A DNA stretch of 64,000 nucleotides from CAZYFH01 sp965249175 (GCA_965249175.1 OZ252227.1:2976001-3040000); one strand, 5' to 3'. Numbered from the stretch's first letter, positions 43,098-52,820 are shown. A program made the numbers and translations. Notes: a model not told the origin generated them from the sequence alone.

Positions 43098-44213
43098 CTA
43101 ACGAGCGTTCTTGGCCGCCTCCGCATCGGCGAGCCGAGCGCCGCGAAGCACGGTTTCGAGTGCATAGTTGCCCTCGTGGCAGGCGTATTCGTAGATGTCC
43201 TCTTGGGTCGGGTTCCAGGGGTACTCGCCCGTCCAGGCGCGCTCCCACGTCGATGGGTCCTCGACCGTGAATCGGTAGAGGATCGTCCCGTCTGCGGCGC
43301 GGGTGAAACGCTCCGTGACCTTCAGATCCTCACCCGACCCGCGGAACCGAGTCTTGTCGGTGAAGTTGGTGGTCTCGACCACCAGCGTATCGCCGTCCCA
43401 ATGGCCAACCGAGTTGCCCATCCACTGCTTGACATGCGGCGGCAGGTGGTCGCCACCAATGCGGATGTAGCGAGTGTCGTGGACCATCTCGTTGTAGATC
43501 AGCACCCAGTCGTCCGACTGCACGATGAACTTGAGGTTGTTGTAGAAGTAGTTGGGCAGCGTCGGTGGCCCTGACGTATTGCCGAAGCCGAGGATGCACC
43601 GCTCCGCGAGCGGGCGGCGGTCAGCCGCGTCGTACTGACTGCTCGGACCTCCTGCGTCGCTCTCGCCGGCATCGGGTGCGGCTCGGTTCGCGAGCAGTGC
43701 CGCCATCCGCTGTTGCGCGTCCGGTGTCATCGGCGGTACCCGACCATTGACGGGGTCCACGATGAGGGAGGTCCGTGCCTGCCCATCTATGGTCACGGGA
43801 CGATCGCCGGGAGTCAGCCAGAAGAGGTTGTAGCCTCCCACGGTGCCCCCGCCGAATCGGAACAGGGTCTCGAGGTAGGAGTTGGTCGGCGACGTATCCC
43901 CGCCCACCGGGGGCGGGGCCCGATTGGGATCGAGGGGCGCGAGATCGCGCGCGTTGCGCTGCTCCTCGTATTGCACCATCGAGGACACCTCCTCGTTGGT
44001 GAGGAACAGCCGATCGCCGTATTCAGTGGGCCGATCGACGGGCGTCATCGTTGCCACGTCATAGATACCCGTCAGATCGGGGTGCCCATCCGAGGTCCTC
44101 GGAATATCCGATGACGCCTCCTGCGTCTGGGCGGTCACCGTCCCAGAGTTGAGGAACACACCTGAAGCCGCGAACACGAGAGGAACGACGAGACCCAAGA
44201 GCCGATTCGACAT
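43098..44213 (-). CDS. exported protein of an acidobacterial family of unknown function
   Basis: The 371-residue protein has a signal peptide (MSNRLLGLVVPLVFAASGVF) and the conserved series DIPRTSDGHPDLTGIYDVAT, SLIVDPVNGRVPPMTPDAQQ, LAERCILGFGNTSGP, LIYNEMVHDTRYIRIGGDHL, GHWDGDTLVVETTNFTDKTR and DIYEYACHEGNYALETVLRG. This family is abundant in Acidobacteriota and marine heterotrophs; no activity is established. A broken paralogue lies at 24126-24790. ATG 44213 is preferred because GGAGG precedes it and the signal peptide follows. Confidence 0.82.
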   Translation of the reverse strand: MSNRLLGLVVPLVFAASGVFLNSGTVTAQTQEASSDIPRTSDGHPDLTGIYDVATMTPVDRPTEYGDRLFLTNEEVSSMVQYEEQRNARDLAPLDPNRAPPPVGGDTSPTNSYLETLFRFGGGTVGGYNLFWLTPGDRPVTIDGQARTSLIVDPVNGRVPPMTPDAQQRMAALLANRAAPDAGESDAGGPSSQYDAADRRPLAERCILGFGNTSGPPTLPNYFYNNLKFIVQSDDWVLIYNEMVHDTRYIRIGGDHLPPHVKQWMGNSVGHWDGDTLVVETTNFTDKTRFRGSGEDLKVTERFTRAADGTILYRFTVEDPSTWERAWTGEYPWNPTQEDIYEYACHEGNYALETVLRGARLADAEAAKNAR

Positions 44214-44277
44214 GAGCGGAACCTCCGATTCGAGTTTACTTCGTTTCATCTGAGTGCACCGGGTCGACTGACGAGCA

Positions 44278-45074
44278 CTAGTACGAGTAGCGCGTCACGG
44301 CGGCCTCGTCCCAGTCCATGCCTAGACCTGGCCCGCGCGGCGTGACGCATCCGTCGGCAAACAGTGGGGGCTCTGCCATGACGGCGCCCGCGATGTCCAA
44401 GAACTCGAGGTAATGCGCCAGGGGGATCACCGGCAGGACGTGAGCGCTTGCCTCGATGAAGAGGTGGCTGGAAACCGGCACCGCGGCGGCCGCGGCCTGG
44501 CCCATGGCGCGCAGCCAACCACTGATGCCCCCAATCTTCATCAGGTCGGGCATGCAGAAGTCGCAGGCACCCGCCGCGAACGCGTGCGCCATGTCGTGCC
44601 CAAACCACCAGTTCTCGCCGGTCTGAATTGGGATGGACGCACCGGCACGAATGCGGGCGTGGCCGGCGAGGTCCTCGGCCGGCACCGGCTCCTCGACCCA
44701 GGTAATGTCAAACTTGGCTAGCGTCTCGATGCGACGGAGGGCCTCGGGAACACTCAGCGATTGGTTGTAGTCGACGATCCCGCCGAGGATCGCCGGACCT
44801 TGGAAGAGAGCGTCGAGAGGGGCTTCCGCGCGATCAAGATAAAGATTGGGGCTGCCGATTTGGCCTGGGACTTGGCCAACGTCGGCGGGGTCCGCGACGT
44901 CATCGGTCCCGATCTGCGTCTGATGGGCCCGCCGATGCCTTGCTCGGACTCCACATCGAGCAAGAGCAGCGGCGAAGTGGGGATCGTGCCCGAGGCGGTA
45001 CGCAGCGGCCGGGAGAGTGGCGCGGCGACACAGCGTGCGGTCAGCGAACGAATGGTCAGGTCTGCCTCAGACAT
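44278..45074 (-). pseudogene. mandelate-racemase/enolase-superfamily gene with internal inversion and deletion
   Basis: The minus strand encodes the N-terminus MSEADLTIRSLTARCVAAPL, PLLLLDVESEQGIGG, and the C-terminus VDYNQSLSVPEALRRIETLA, FDITWVEEPVPAEDL, IPIQTGENWWFGHDM, DFCMPDLMKIGGISGW. The piece between (about 44777-44927) makes no sense on the minus strand but encodes ESVERGFRAIKIKIGAADLA and GVRDVIGPDLRLM on the plus strand, the barrel segment with the catalytic KxK that belongs exactly before VDYNQS. About 90 further residues of the N-terminal/barrel junction are missing. The gene cannot give a working enzyme as it stands. Confidence 0.8.
44777..44927 (+). other. inverted internal segment of the racemase-family gene
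   Basis: Inverting this 150-bp stretch back joins CTGATGG to TCGACTAC and restores DLRLM-VDYNQS in frame. No long inverted repeats bound it; both ends have CCGCCGA in direct orientation. Confidence 0.65.
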
Positions 45075-45221
45075 GCTGTCTCCCGGGTGCGAGAGGGCCC
45101 TGTCGTTCCGGTGTGGGTTCAATCGCTAGAATACGTTGAACCAGACACATGACCGGCCGGCCACCGACGCGTGCCGGCCAGTCTGCGGCAGCGTGCTGCA
45201 CGAGGTTCGAGGAGACGATCG

Positions 45222-45695
45222 ATGCGAAAGCGGTCAATCGCACGTGTTCTGATGCTGGCCGTCACACTTTTGGTGTTGACCGGAACGCATCCGACCGGAC
45301 AGCAACGCGCCGACCCGGGGGTGACGTTCACACGGCTCATCGATCGCGAGGAGATCCGCATCTCGCGAGTGGTCCTCGAGCCGGGAGCGACGCGGCAACC
45401 CCACTCGCACGACGACGTCCAGTATCACGCGTGGGTGCCCCTCGAGGGGTCATTCGAACTGTCGTTGGGCACGGATGCACCCGTGCCCGCCAGCGCGGGG
45501 GACGCGTTCTTCTTGGAACGTGGCACGATGCACGGGTTTCGGAACGTCGGAACCACCGACGCCGCAGTCATGGAGGTCTTCGTCCTCGTTACGGACGGCG
45601 CAGACACCGCCTCGCGCCGGCGCCTCCGATCGAATGTCGCCGGGGGCCGGCTGGCGGCACTCCTTGCGTCGCTCGCCGACGCTGCACCACGGTAG
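45222..45695 (+). CDS. exported cupin-domain protein
   Basis: The 157-residue protein has a signal peptide (MRKRSIARVLMLAVTLLVLT) and one cupin barrel: VVLEPGATRQPHSHDDVQYH with the metal-site histidines of motif 1 and GDAFFLERGTMHGFRNVGTT with the motif 2 histidine. GAGGAGACG precedes ATG 45222. Single cupins in the periplasm may be dioxygenases, isomerases or binding proteins; no closer call is possible. Confidence 0.82.
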   Translation: MRKRSIARVLMLAVTLLVLTGTHPTGQQRADPGVTFTRLIDREEIRISRVVLEPGATRQPHSHDDVQYHAWVPLEGSFELSLGTDAPVPASAGDAFFLERGTMHGFRNVGTTDAAVMEVFVLVTDGADTASRRRLRSNVAGGRLAALLASLADAAPR

Positions 45696-45714
45696 AGTTC
45701 GGTAGAATCACGCT

Positions 45715-46404
45715 ATGACTAGCTCAGACGTACTTGCGTACTTGAAGAAGAACCAGGACGCGCGCGGGATCGCGCACTGGAAGGAGCGGGACAGCCGCTT
45801 AAAGAGCTACGGGGTCGGGCTGACAAAGCTCCGGGCGTTCGCCAAGCAGATCGGGCGGAATCCGACGCTGGCCCGGAGGCTCTGGAAGTCCAAGGTGTAT
45901 GAGATGCGGATTGTCTCGCTTCTCGTCGACGATCCGAAAGTCATGACCATGGCACAGGCCGAGAGTCAGGTCGACGAGCTGGCCGGTGGCCACCTCGCGC
46001 ACGTCTTCTCATCCTGCGGTGCGCCGCTGGCCAAGACTTCGTTCGCGGTTGAGCTCGCCGACAAGTGGATCAAGAGCCGGGAGAAGGTTCGGAAGCGGTG
46101 CGGCTACGGCCTGCTCTCCGAGATTGCCACTGACAAGAGGAAGACCGCCCCGAACGAGGACTATTTCCTGGCCCACGTCGAACGTGTCGACCGGCAGTAC
46201 GCGAAGCAGTCGATCCCTGTCTTGATGTCCATGGCCGGGGCCCTGCAGGGCATCGGAATGCGAACGAAGAAGCTCAACAAGGCCGCGGTCAGGGTCGCCA
46301 AGACGATCGGCCCCATCGACTTCGACCCACGCGGTCGCTGCGATCCGTACGACGTGGCCAAGCATCTGACCAGCCCATACGCAACGAAGAAGCTGGATCT
46401 CTGA
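45715..46404 (+). CDS. DNA-alkylation-repair-like (AlkD-type HEAT repeat) protein
   Basis: The 229-residue protein is helical and fits the AlkD/DNA_alkylation family: YGVGLTKLRAFAKQIGRNPT, LARRLWKSKVYEMRIVSLLV, HLAHVFSSCGAPLAKTSFAV, ELADKWIKSREKVRKRCGYG. AlkD excises bulky or charged alkylated bases; many homologues lack shown activity. It starts 20 bp after the cupin stop, so the two may form an operon. Confidence 0.8.
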   Translation: MTSSDVLAYLKKNQDARGIAHWKERDSRLKSYGVGLTKLRAFAKQIGRNPTLARRLWKSKVYEMRIVSLLVDDPKVMTMAQAESQVDELAGGHLAHVFSSCGAPLAKTSFAVELADKWIKSREKVRKRCGYGLLSEIATDKRKTAPNEDYFLAHVERVDRQYAKQSIPVLMSMAGALQGIGMRTKKLNKAAVRVAKTIGPIDFDPRGRCDPYDVAKHLTSPYATKKLDL

Positions 46405-46571
46405 CCGAGCAGCAGCCGGACGGGTACTTGCGCTGCTACCGGGGGTCTTCGAGGACCGTGTACGGCACGGCGATCGTGAACGTCCGCACCGCCGTCGGAT
46501 CGACTGGACGAAGACCGTCTAGACTACGATGCGCGGTGCGGGCGGCAGTGGAGCCGGTCGAGGAGGATGCT

Positions 46572-47651
46572 ATGAGGCTGTGGCACATCAGTGGAGCGGC
46601 GGCGATCGGGCTTGCGGTCATCTTGGTCGGCTGCGGGTCAGGTGCGGAGCAGGCGGCGGTCGCGAATGCAGACGCCGAGGCCGTTCCGGCCGCGGCCGCA
46701 TATGTGCCTCCGGACGTCCCGGCCGTATCGCATGACCTCACGCAGGCCGATATCGAGCGGCTGATGGACGAGCTCTCGAACTGGGGTCGCTGGGGCGATG
46801 ATGATCAGCTCGGCGCGGCGAATCTCATCACGCCTGCCAAGCGGCTCGCAGCGGCGTCGCTGATCACGGAAGGCATCACGGTCTCCCTTGCGCATCGTCT
46901 GCTCATCGACGAGGCCGACGACGTGCCCTTCCCGTTCGAGCGGCGGATGCTCGGTCTGCCAGATCCGAGCGCGGAGCCGGCGTTCCGCGGCGGCGTCAGC
47001 GACAACTACAGCATCAGCTACCACGGCTACTCGCACAGCCACATCGATTCGCTCTGTCACATCCTCTACAAAGGGCAGATGTACAACGGCGCCTCGCAAG
47101 ACACCATCACGGAAGCGGGGTGCACCAACGCGTCGATCGTCAATCTCCAAGGCGGCATCGTGACACGCGGCGTCCTGATGGACATCGCGCGTCTCAAGGG
47201 GGAGGACTACCTCGAGCCGGGGACGCCGATCTACGTCGAGGACCTCGAAGCGTGGGAGGCGATGGCCGGGGTGACCGTCCAGCCGGGCGACGCGGTCTTC
47301 ATCCGCACCGGTCGCTGGGCCCGCCGCGCCGACGTCGGCCCGTGGCCGATCTCGCAGAATGCCGCCGGCCTGCACGCCTCGACCATGCCGTGGGTCAAGG
47401 CGCGCGGCGTGTCGTTTCTCGGTAGCGACGCGGCGCTCGACGTCGTCCCGTCACAGGTCGAAGGCGTCGACTTGCCGGTGCACCTGCTGACGATCGTCGC
47501 GATGGGGATCGACTTGTTCGACAACCAGGATCTCGAGGCGCTCGCCGAGACGGCGGCGCGGCTGAACCGGTGGGAGTTTATGCTGACGGCCGGTCCGCTG
47601 GCTGTCGAGAACGGGACGGGGTCACCGCTGAACGCGCTCGCGATCTTCTAG
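46572..47651 (+). CDS. cyclase-family (kynurenine-formamidase-like) lipoprotein
   Basis: The 359-residue protein starts with a lipoprotein signal (MRLWHISGAAAIGLAVILVG followed by Cys) and an Ala-rich linker, then a cyclase fold: NWGRWGDDDQLGAANLITPA, YHGYSHSHIDSLCHILYKGQ with the HxxxHxD metal motif, and the C-terminal LPVHLLTIVAMGIDLFDNQD. The family hydrolyses amide or cyclises compounds with Zn or Mn. GAGGAGG lies before ATG 46572. It is anchored outside the cytoplasm, unlike classical kynurenine formamidase. Confidence 0.87.
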   Translation: MRLWHISGAAAIGLAVILVGCGSGAEQAAVANADAEAVPAAAAYVPPDVPAVSHDLTQADIERLMDELSNWGRWGDDDQLGAANLITPAKRLAAASLITEGITVSLAHRLLIDEADDVPFPFERRMLGLPDPSAEPAFRGGVSDNYSISYHGYSHSHIDSLCHILYKGQMYNGASQDTITEAGCTNASIVNLQGGIVTRGVLMDIARLKGEDYLEPGTPIYVEDLEAWEAMAGVTVQPGDAVFIRTGRWARRADVGPWPISQNAAGLHASTMPWVKARGVSFLGSDAALDVVPSQVEGVDLPVHLLTIVAMGIDLFDNQDLEALAETAARLNRWEFMLTAGPLAVENGTGSPLNALAIF

Positions 47652-47722
47652 TGGACTGTCGCGTCGGGAATGGGACGTCCCGCGGCCAAACGTGCCGGGC
47701 TGCAACTGCATGACAGACGGGC

Positions 47723-48865
47723 TTAGCGGACGCGCGAGAAACAGGCTCGGAGTTCACTGACGAACAGGGCCGGCTGTTCGAAGGCCGCGAAATGCCCGCC
47801 CTTGTCCAGCGCGTTGTAGTGGATGAGGTTGACGAACCGCTCCTCGACCCAGCGTCGCGACGCGCGAAAGATCTCCTTGGGAAACATGCTGACCCCGGTC
47901 GGCATCTGCACGACCTCTGGCTCCTCGCCCAAGACGCCGAAGCTCTCCCAGTAGATACGTCCCGACGATGCGCCGGTGCCGGGGAGCCAATACATCATGA
48001 CGTTGTCCAGCAGCTCATCGCGGCTCAGCACGTTCTCGGGGTGCCCATCGCAGTCGGTCCAGGCCCAGAACTTCTCGAGGATCCAGGCCGCTTGCCCGAC
48101 TGGGGAATCGACCAGCCCATAGCCGACGGTTTGCGGGCGCGTACTCTGTTCTTTCGAGTAGCCTGAATCCCAGTCCCAGTAGTGCTGAGTCGCCGCGAGG
48201 GCCTTCTTCTCGTATTCGGTCAGATGCTCCATCGCCGCTTCGCTCGGCCGCACAATCGGCAAGTTGATATGAATCGCGGCGCAGTGTTCGGTCTCGCTCA
48301 TCCCCATGCTTATCGTGACGCCCGACCCCCAGTCACCGCCTTGGGCGACGTAGCGATCGTAGCCAAGGCGGGCCATCAACTGTCCCCACGCCTTTCCGAT
48401 CCGCTCGATGGTCCATCCCGGGGCAGTCGGCTTTCCTGAAAACCCAAAACCAGGAAGGGTCGGACAGACGAGGTGAAACGCATCCGCGGCCTGTCCACCG
48501 TGTGCCACCGGGTCCGTGAGCGGCCCGATCACCTTTAGGAACTCACACACTGACCCCGGCCACCCGTGCGTCAACACCAGCGGCAATGCATCTGCCTGGG
48601 GGGAGCGCACATGGATGAACTGGATGTCCAGGCCGTCGAGTTCCGTGATGAACTGTGGCAGCGTGTTCAACTGTGCCTCACAGCGGCGCCAGTCGTAGTC
48701 CTTCTGCCAGTATTCGCAGACCGCCTTCATGTAGTCGAGGGGAATGCCCTGACTCCAGTCATTGGGGGTCTCGCGATCGGGCCACCGCACACTGGAGAGT
48801 CGCCGACCGAGATCGTCAAGAACCTCCTGCGGAACGTCGAATCGAAATCCTCGCACTTGACTCAT
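47723..48865 (-). CDS. epoxide hydrolase (EHN-domain type)
   Basis: The 380-residue protein has the N-terminal EHN domain (DDLGRRLSSVRWPDRETPND, YMKAVCEYWQKDYDWRRCEA) and an alpha/beta-hydrolase domain with HGWPGS (100-105), the nucleophile Asp178 in VAQGGDWGSG, and the histidine in DKGGHFAAFEQP. This is the microsomal-type epoxide hydrolase layout. No signal peptide is visible, so it is cytoplasmic. ATG 48865 has AAGGAGG upstream; a longer frame exists but lacks features. Confidence 0.9.
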   Translation of the reverse strand: MSQVRGFRFDVPQEVLDDLGRRLSSVRWPDRETPNDWSQGIPLDYMKAVCEYWQKDYDWRRCEAQLNTLPQFITELDGLDIQFIHVRSPQADALPLVLTHGWPGSVCEFLKVIGPLTDPVAHGGQAADAFHLVCPTLPGFGFSGKPTAPGWTIERIGKAWGQLMARLGYDRYVAQGGDWGSGVTISMGMSETEHCAAIHINLPIVRPSEAAMEHLTEYEKKALAATQHYWDWDSGYSKEQSTRPQTVGYGLVDSPVGQAAWILEKFWAWTDCDGHPENVLSRDELLDNVMMYWLPGTGASSGRIYWESFGVLGEEPEVVQMPTGVSMFPKEIFRASRRWVEERFVNLIHYNALDKGGHFAAFEQPALFVSELRACFSRVR

Positions 48866-48903
48866 CGTGCCTCCTTCGAACTCGTTCCTGAGTCCTCGCC
48901 GTT

Positions 48904-49848
48904 CTAGCCTTCGAGCTCGCGATGCCAGGCGGCGATCGCGGTCTCGAAGTATGCGGGGCTGAAGAGCGTCCAGCCTCCGAGGGATTCCGGCAACGCGAAG
49001 TCGGCCGCCGCCGCCGCCGGCGCCGTACCCGCCGCAAACGACCCACGACCCACCTCCTCCATCGCGTCGAGCACCGCGCGGTACTGGTCCAGCCGGGTGC
49101 TTGTGGGCAATGGGCCATGGCCAGGCACGTGCCACTCCGCGCCGTCACTGATGAGGGTCGCCACCGTTCGCCGCAACTCACTCGGGATGGCGTCCATGTA
49201 GTTCGGAAACAGATCGTTCCAGACCAAGTCGCCACAGAACGTGACGCGGTCGTCGACGCGTCCGACGATGTCGCTCGGCGTGTGCCCCGACGTCGGTGTC
49301 AGCTCGACGGTGCGGCCGCCCAGATCGACCGTCGTCGGAGCGGTGGCCGACACGACGGTCGCCGCCGCCAGCAGGTCGACCGCTGCGCCCTGCGCCGAGG
49401 GCGCGATCCGGTCCCTGATCGACCGGGTGACCCACACGCGAGGCTGCGCGCCGGTGTCCGTGGCGAAACCGGCCAGGCCGCCGACATGGTCGCCATGGTG
49501 GTGGCTCAGGACGACGTCGGTGGGGCGACGACCCAGCTGCTGTTCGATCTGATCGATCACCCACCTCGAGCCGGCCGCGCGGGCGAACCCATCGAATACC
49601 AGCACCCGGTCGTCGCCGACGACGACGCCGCCGTTCGAGAGCGTGTCCGAGGCGCCACCCAGCGGTTTGGAGATCACCGCCCAGATACCGGTATCGAGCG
49701 CAAGAATGCTGGCCCCCGTGTCGTCGACGATCGTGCGGGTCGAGGGCTGGAGGGCGAACGCCAGGCGGGGCGCGCAGGCCGCCACCGTGGCAAGACCCGC
49801 CCGTTTGAGGACCGTGCGTCGTGAGATGAACTGCCGCCTGTCTGCCAT
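48904..49848 (-). CDS. exported metallo-beta-lactamase-fold hydrolase
   Basis: The 314-residue protein has a twin-arginine type signal (SRRTVLKRAGLATVAACA), the zinc motif HHHGDH (116-121), further ligands in TPTSGHTPSDIVG, FCGDLVW and EWHVPGHGPL. It resembles the quinoprotein-relay group of MBL-fold proteins found near PQQ systems more than true beta-lactamases. It is followed by the epoxide hydrolase on the same strand with 38 bp between. Confidence 0.87.
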   Translation of the reverse strand: MADRRQFISRRTVLKRAGLATVAACAPRLAFALQPSTRTIVDDTGASILALDTGIWAVISKPLGGASDTLSNGGVVVGDDRVLVFDGFARAAGSRWVIDQIEQQLGRRPTDVVLSHHHGDHVGGLAGFATDTGAQPRVWVTRSIRDRIAPSAQGAAVDLLAAATVVSATAPTTVDLGGRTVELTPTSGHTPSDIVGRVDDRVTFCGDLVWNDLFPNYMDAIPSELRRTVATLISDGAEWHVPGHGPLPTSTRLDQYRAVLDAMEEVGRGSFAAGTAPAAAAADFALPESLGGWTLFSPAYFETAIAAWHRELEG

Positions 49849-49919
49849 GTCTGTCTCCCGCCCTGCTGGCCTACGTCATTCCCGAACGCCGATCCTGTCC
49901 TGGCCCACCGATGTCCTCG

Positions 49920-51371
49920 CTAGTAGTCGTTCGCGTCCATCGATACCCGGATGATTTCCTCATCGTTGCGGAGCACGAGGTGGCGATTGGCGAACGCCGG
50001 GTGCGCCCAGACCACCAGTCGGTCGCTCTCGCCATGACGGGCGCGCGACCGACTGCCGGCGCGCGAGCCGCCGTAGCCGGATCGGGACGTCGCGCTCAAC
50101 AGGTGCGTGCGGTCGAGCTCGACGTATCCCTCGGGCGTGAACGTCGCAATGATGAGGTCGCCGTTCTCGTTGTAGACGAAGTAGCGATCTTCGTGCTGGA
50201 CGAAGTACGCGGATCCCCACCGATTGCGGGTCGTCAGCCCCTCGGCCTCCCAGACCCGTTCACCCGTCTCCGCCAGCAGGCCCCGCACCTGGCCGTGGCT
50301 CCCGATACCGTAGATGTGGTCACCGACGATGAGCGGCGTCGTGATGATCGAATGGAGCCCCGTGGTCTCGGCCACCTCGATACCATTTTCCAGAACCCGA
50401 TTGGTCTCTCCCCGCCAGATCGCCGTCGCGGCTGGGCGGTCGCGATCGAGCCGCATCATCAGCGACCCGCTATAGAAGCCGGACACCAAGAGATACGGGC
50501 CGTCCTTGACCGGGTCGGCCACGGTCAGGTTGCCGCGTACACTGAACGGCTCCTCCCAATACACCTCGCCCGTGGCCGGGTTCAGTGAGGACAGCCCGCG
50601 TGGCTGCCAGATGATCAGCTGACGCGCGCCGCCTTCCTCGATGATGAGCGGTTGGTTGTAGCCCATCTCGGTATTGCTCTCCAGCGCCCGCCAGATCTCT
50701 TTGCCGGTGTGCTTGTCGAACGCCACCACCAGTGCGTCTGGCTCGCCGCCGACCAGGAAGATCGCGCGATCGCCGTCGATCAGTGGCGAGCTGGAGGTGC
50801 CCCAGACGGGAATGTTCGTGTCGTACTCCTCGACGGTATCCTTCTCCCAGATGACGGCGCCGGTCTCGGTGTCGAGGCAGAATATCCGGCCAGTGGCGCC
50901 AGTGACGTATACCCGGTCGGCATCTACCGTCGGAGTGGCACGCGGGCCGGTCGCGTACGTGAACATCAGCATCCGATAGGTCGTGGCCCATTCGTGGCTC
51001 CAGAGCACCTCACCCGTCTCTTCGCTCAAGGCGAGCACGCGCTCGACGCCGTTCATCACGCGGGCCTCGGTTTCCACGTAGTCCAGCACGAACACCCGGC
51101 CGTCGGCCACGGCCGGACCGGAGTACCCGCCGTGTACCGGTACCCGCCACTTCACCGTAAGCCCCTCGTGCGGGAACCCGTCCAGAATGCCGGTCTCGGT
51201 CCACAGGCCACGCCGCTCGGTCCCACGCCACTGCGGCCAGTCCTTCGCCGACAGGGTCGCCACTCCCGCGGTGGCGGCGACGACAATCGCCGCAACGCAG
51301 ACCCACGCGACAGGCTGCGCTCGACCTTCGCGCGGTCCGCTCTGGCTCAGGCGTCCTTGTGATGTCGGCAT
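49920..51371 (-). CDS. exported PQQ-like beta-propeller protein
   Basis: The 483-residue protein has an N-terminal membrane or signal segment (VAWVCVAAIVVAATAGVATL), the opening KDWPQWRGTERRGLW and repeated blades (LSEETGEVLWSHEW, LDTETGAVIWEKDT, LNPATGEVYWEEPF, LLAETGERVWEAEG). An unusual Ser/Arg-rich insertion (about residues 438-458) interrupts the last blade. There is no cytochrome domain. Role in the periplasm is unknown; the WPQWRG opening is shared with the protein at 1601-2848. Confidence 0.83.
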   Translation of the reverse strand: MPTSQGRLSQSGPREGRAQPVAWVCVAAIVVAATAGVATLSAKDWPQWRGTERRGLWTETGILDGFPHEGLTVKWRVPVHGGYSGPAVADGRVFVLDYVETEARVMNGVERVLALSEETGEVLWSHEWATTYRMLMFTYATGPRATPTVDADRVYVTGATGRIFCLDTETGAVIWEKDTVEEYDTNIPVWGTSSSPLIDGDRAIFLVGGEPDALVVAFDKHTGKEIWRALESNTEMGYNQPLIIEEGGARQLIIWQPRGLSSLNPATGEVYWEEPFSVRGNLTVADPVKDGPYLLVSGFYSGSLMMRLDRDRPAATAIWRGETNRVLENGIEVAETTGLHSIITTPLIVGDHIYGIGSHGQVRGLLAETGERVWEAEGLTTRNRWGSAYFVQHEDRYFVYNENGDLIIATFTPEGYVELDRTHLLSATSRSGYGGSRAGSRSRARHGESDRLVVWAHPAFANRHLVLRNDEEIIRVSMDANDY

Positions 51372-51525
51372 AGCCCGCTCCTCTTGATGTCCTTCGCGAC
51401 CGTGCTCATTATTGACGAGGCCGTTGCGTCTCCGGCGCTGGCCTGCGGTACTCTACGGGACGCGCTCCGGAGCTGTCACTCGTCGCCGCCCGGACCAACG
51501 AAACAGAGAGCGCGAGGTACATGCA

Positions 51526-52722
51526 ATGGATCGACGATCATTCTTGAAGCTCGCCGGTGCGAGCCCGGCGCTCGTGAGCCCGGTTCACTTCGGACGGTCA
51601 CGCAGCCATCCGGTGAACGCCGCGAGTGAGACGGTCATCGGCTCGCAGTCGCTCGCGCCGCCGACCGGCTTCACCTTCCATTCCCGTCTCGCCGAGGCAT
51701 GGTACAGCGCCGGGGAGTACTTCGAGTGGACCTCGACGACGCGCAACAACGAAGGCCGCCAGGTCCAGGTCTTCTACCGGACCTTTGGGAGCCGCGCCAA
51801 CCCGGCGCTGGTGATCCTCCACGGCTATCCCACGTCGAGCTTCGACTTCCAGGCGATGATCCCCTTCCTGGAAGAGGACTACTTCGTGGCCGTCCTCGAC
51901 TTTCCGGGTTTCGGTTTCTCGGACAAACCTCAGGACGGCTATTCGTACATGCTGGAGGACGACGCGCGGCTCGTCGACTTTTTCGTCCGGGAGGTCGTGG
52001 GCCTGTCTCGGTTCCATCTCTTGACCCACCGCGGCGGGAGCGTCGGCTTCGCCTTCCTCGGCAACTACCTGGCGCGCCAGGACGAGGACAAGGACTACGA
52101 GATCACCTACCATTTCATCTCCAACGGCGGGCTCTTTCTTCCCCTCGCCAACCTCAGCCAGGGCCAGTACGAGATCCAGGACGCGGTACGGGGCCCTGAG
52201 CTGATCCGGGAGCAGCAGGGCCGGCCCAGGCTGACGGAAGGCACGGCCCAGCAGGTCGCCCACGCCGACATCCAGGCGTTCAACGACGGGATCGGCGCGC
52301 GCCTCTACGTTGGAAAGTACCTGCTCGAGCGGGCGGTGAACGAGTACCGCTGGTTGGACAGCCTTCGCGAGAGCCCGATCCCGACCGCGCTCATCTGGGG
52401 GCTTCGTGACACGGTGAATCCGCCACGCATCGGTAATCACATCTGGTACAACTACCTCGACAGGCGGGCGGTGGAGAGCAGCTACTGGATCCTGCCGACC
52501 GCTGGCCACTACTTGCAACGGGACGAGCCGGAAGAGATGGCCGGCATCGTTCGCGCCTGCCTGGAGAGAGGGATCCCAGCGCCCGAGGACGAGAACGCGT
52601 TCATGCGGACCCTGGCTCGGAACGGGACCGCTAGGTCACCCGTCTACATGGGTCGGTCAATTATCAAGAACATCTACTTCCCTGGGGCCGTCGCGTACTC
52701 GCCGGACGGCTACCGATTCTGA
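51526..52722 (+). CDS. exported haloalkane-dehalogenase-like hydrolase lacking the nucleophile
   Basis: The 398-residue protein has a TAT-like start (MDRRSFLKLAGASPALVSPV) and an alpha/beta-hydrolase core: VILHGYPTSSFDFQAMIPFL, VLDFPGFGFSDKPQDGYSYM and HLLTHRGGSVGFAFLGNYLA. The elbow is normally HDxG with Asp as nucleophile; here it is H168-R169-G-G, so the nucleophile position is Arg. The acid region (WGLRDTVNPP) and histidine (TAGHYLQRDEPEEM) are kept. Either the mechanism differs or the protein is not a hydrolase. Confidence 0.82.
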   Translation: MDRRSFLKLAGASPALVSPVHFGRSRSHPVNAASETVIGSQSLAPPTGFTFHSRLAEAWYSAGEYFEWTSTTRNNEGRQVQVFYRTFGSRANPALVILHGYPTSSFDFQAMIPFLEEDYFVAVLDFPGFGFSDKPQDGYSYMLEDDARLVDFFVREVVGLSRFHLLTHRGGSVGFAFLGNYLARQDEDKDYEITYHFISNGGLFLPLANLSQGQYEIQDAVRGPELIREQQGRPRLTEGTAQQVAHADIQAFNDGIGARLYVGKYLLERAVNEYRWLDSLRESPIPTALIWGLRDTVNPPRIGNHIWYNYLDRRAVESSYWILPTAGHYLQRDEPEEMAGIVRACLERGIPAPEDENAFMRTLARNGTARSPVYMGRSIIKNIYFPGAVAYSPDGYRF

Positions 52723-52820
52723 GTATTGACCGACAAGCAACGCCGCGGGACGGGATGCATCGGCGGCCGAATGCAGGCGCATTCATGAGATAGGTTCTTC
52801 AACGCACGAGGGAGTCCAGA

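Noticed and set aside
47652..47722. Palindrome GGGACGTCCC between convergent genes as a terminator
   Set aside because: The stem is only five base pairs with no loop or T-tract, too weak to claim.
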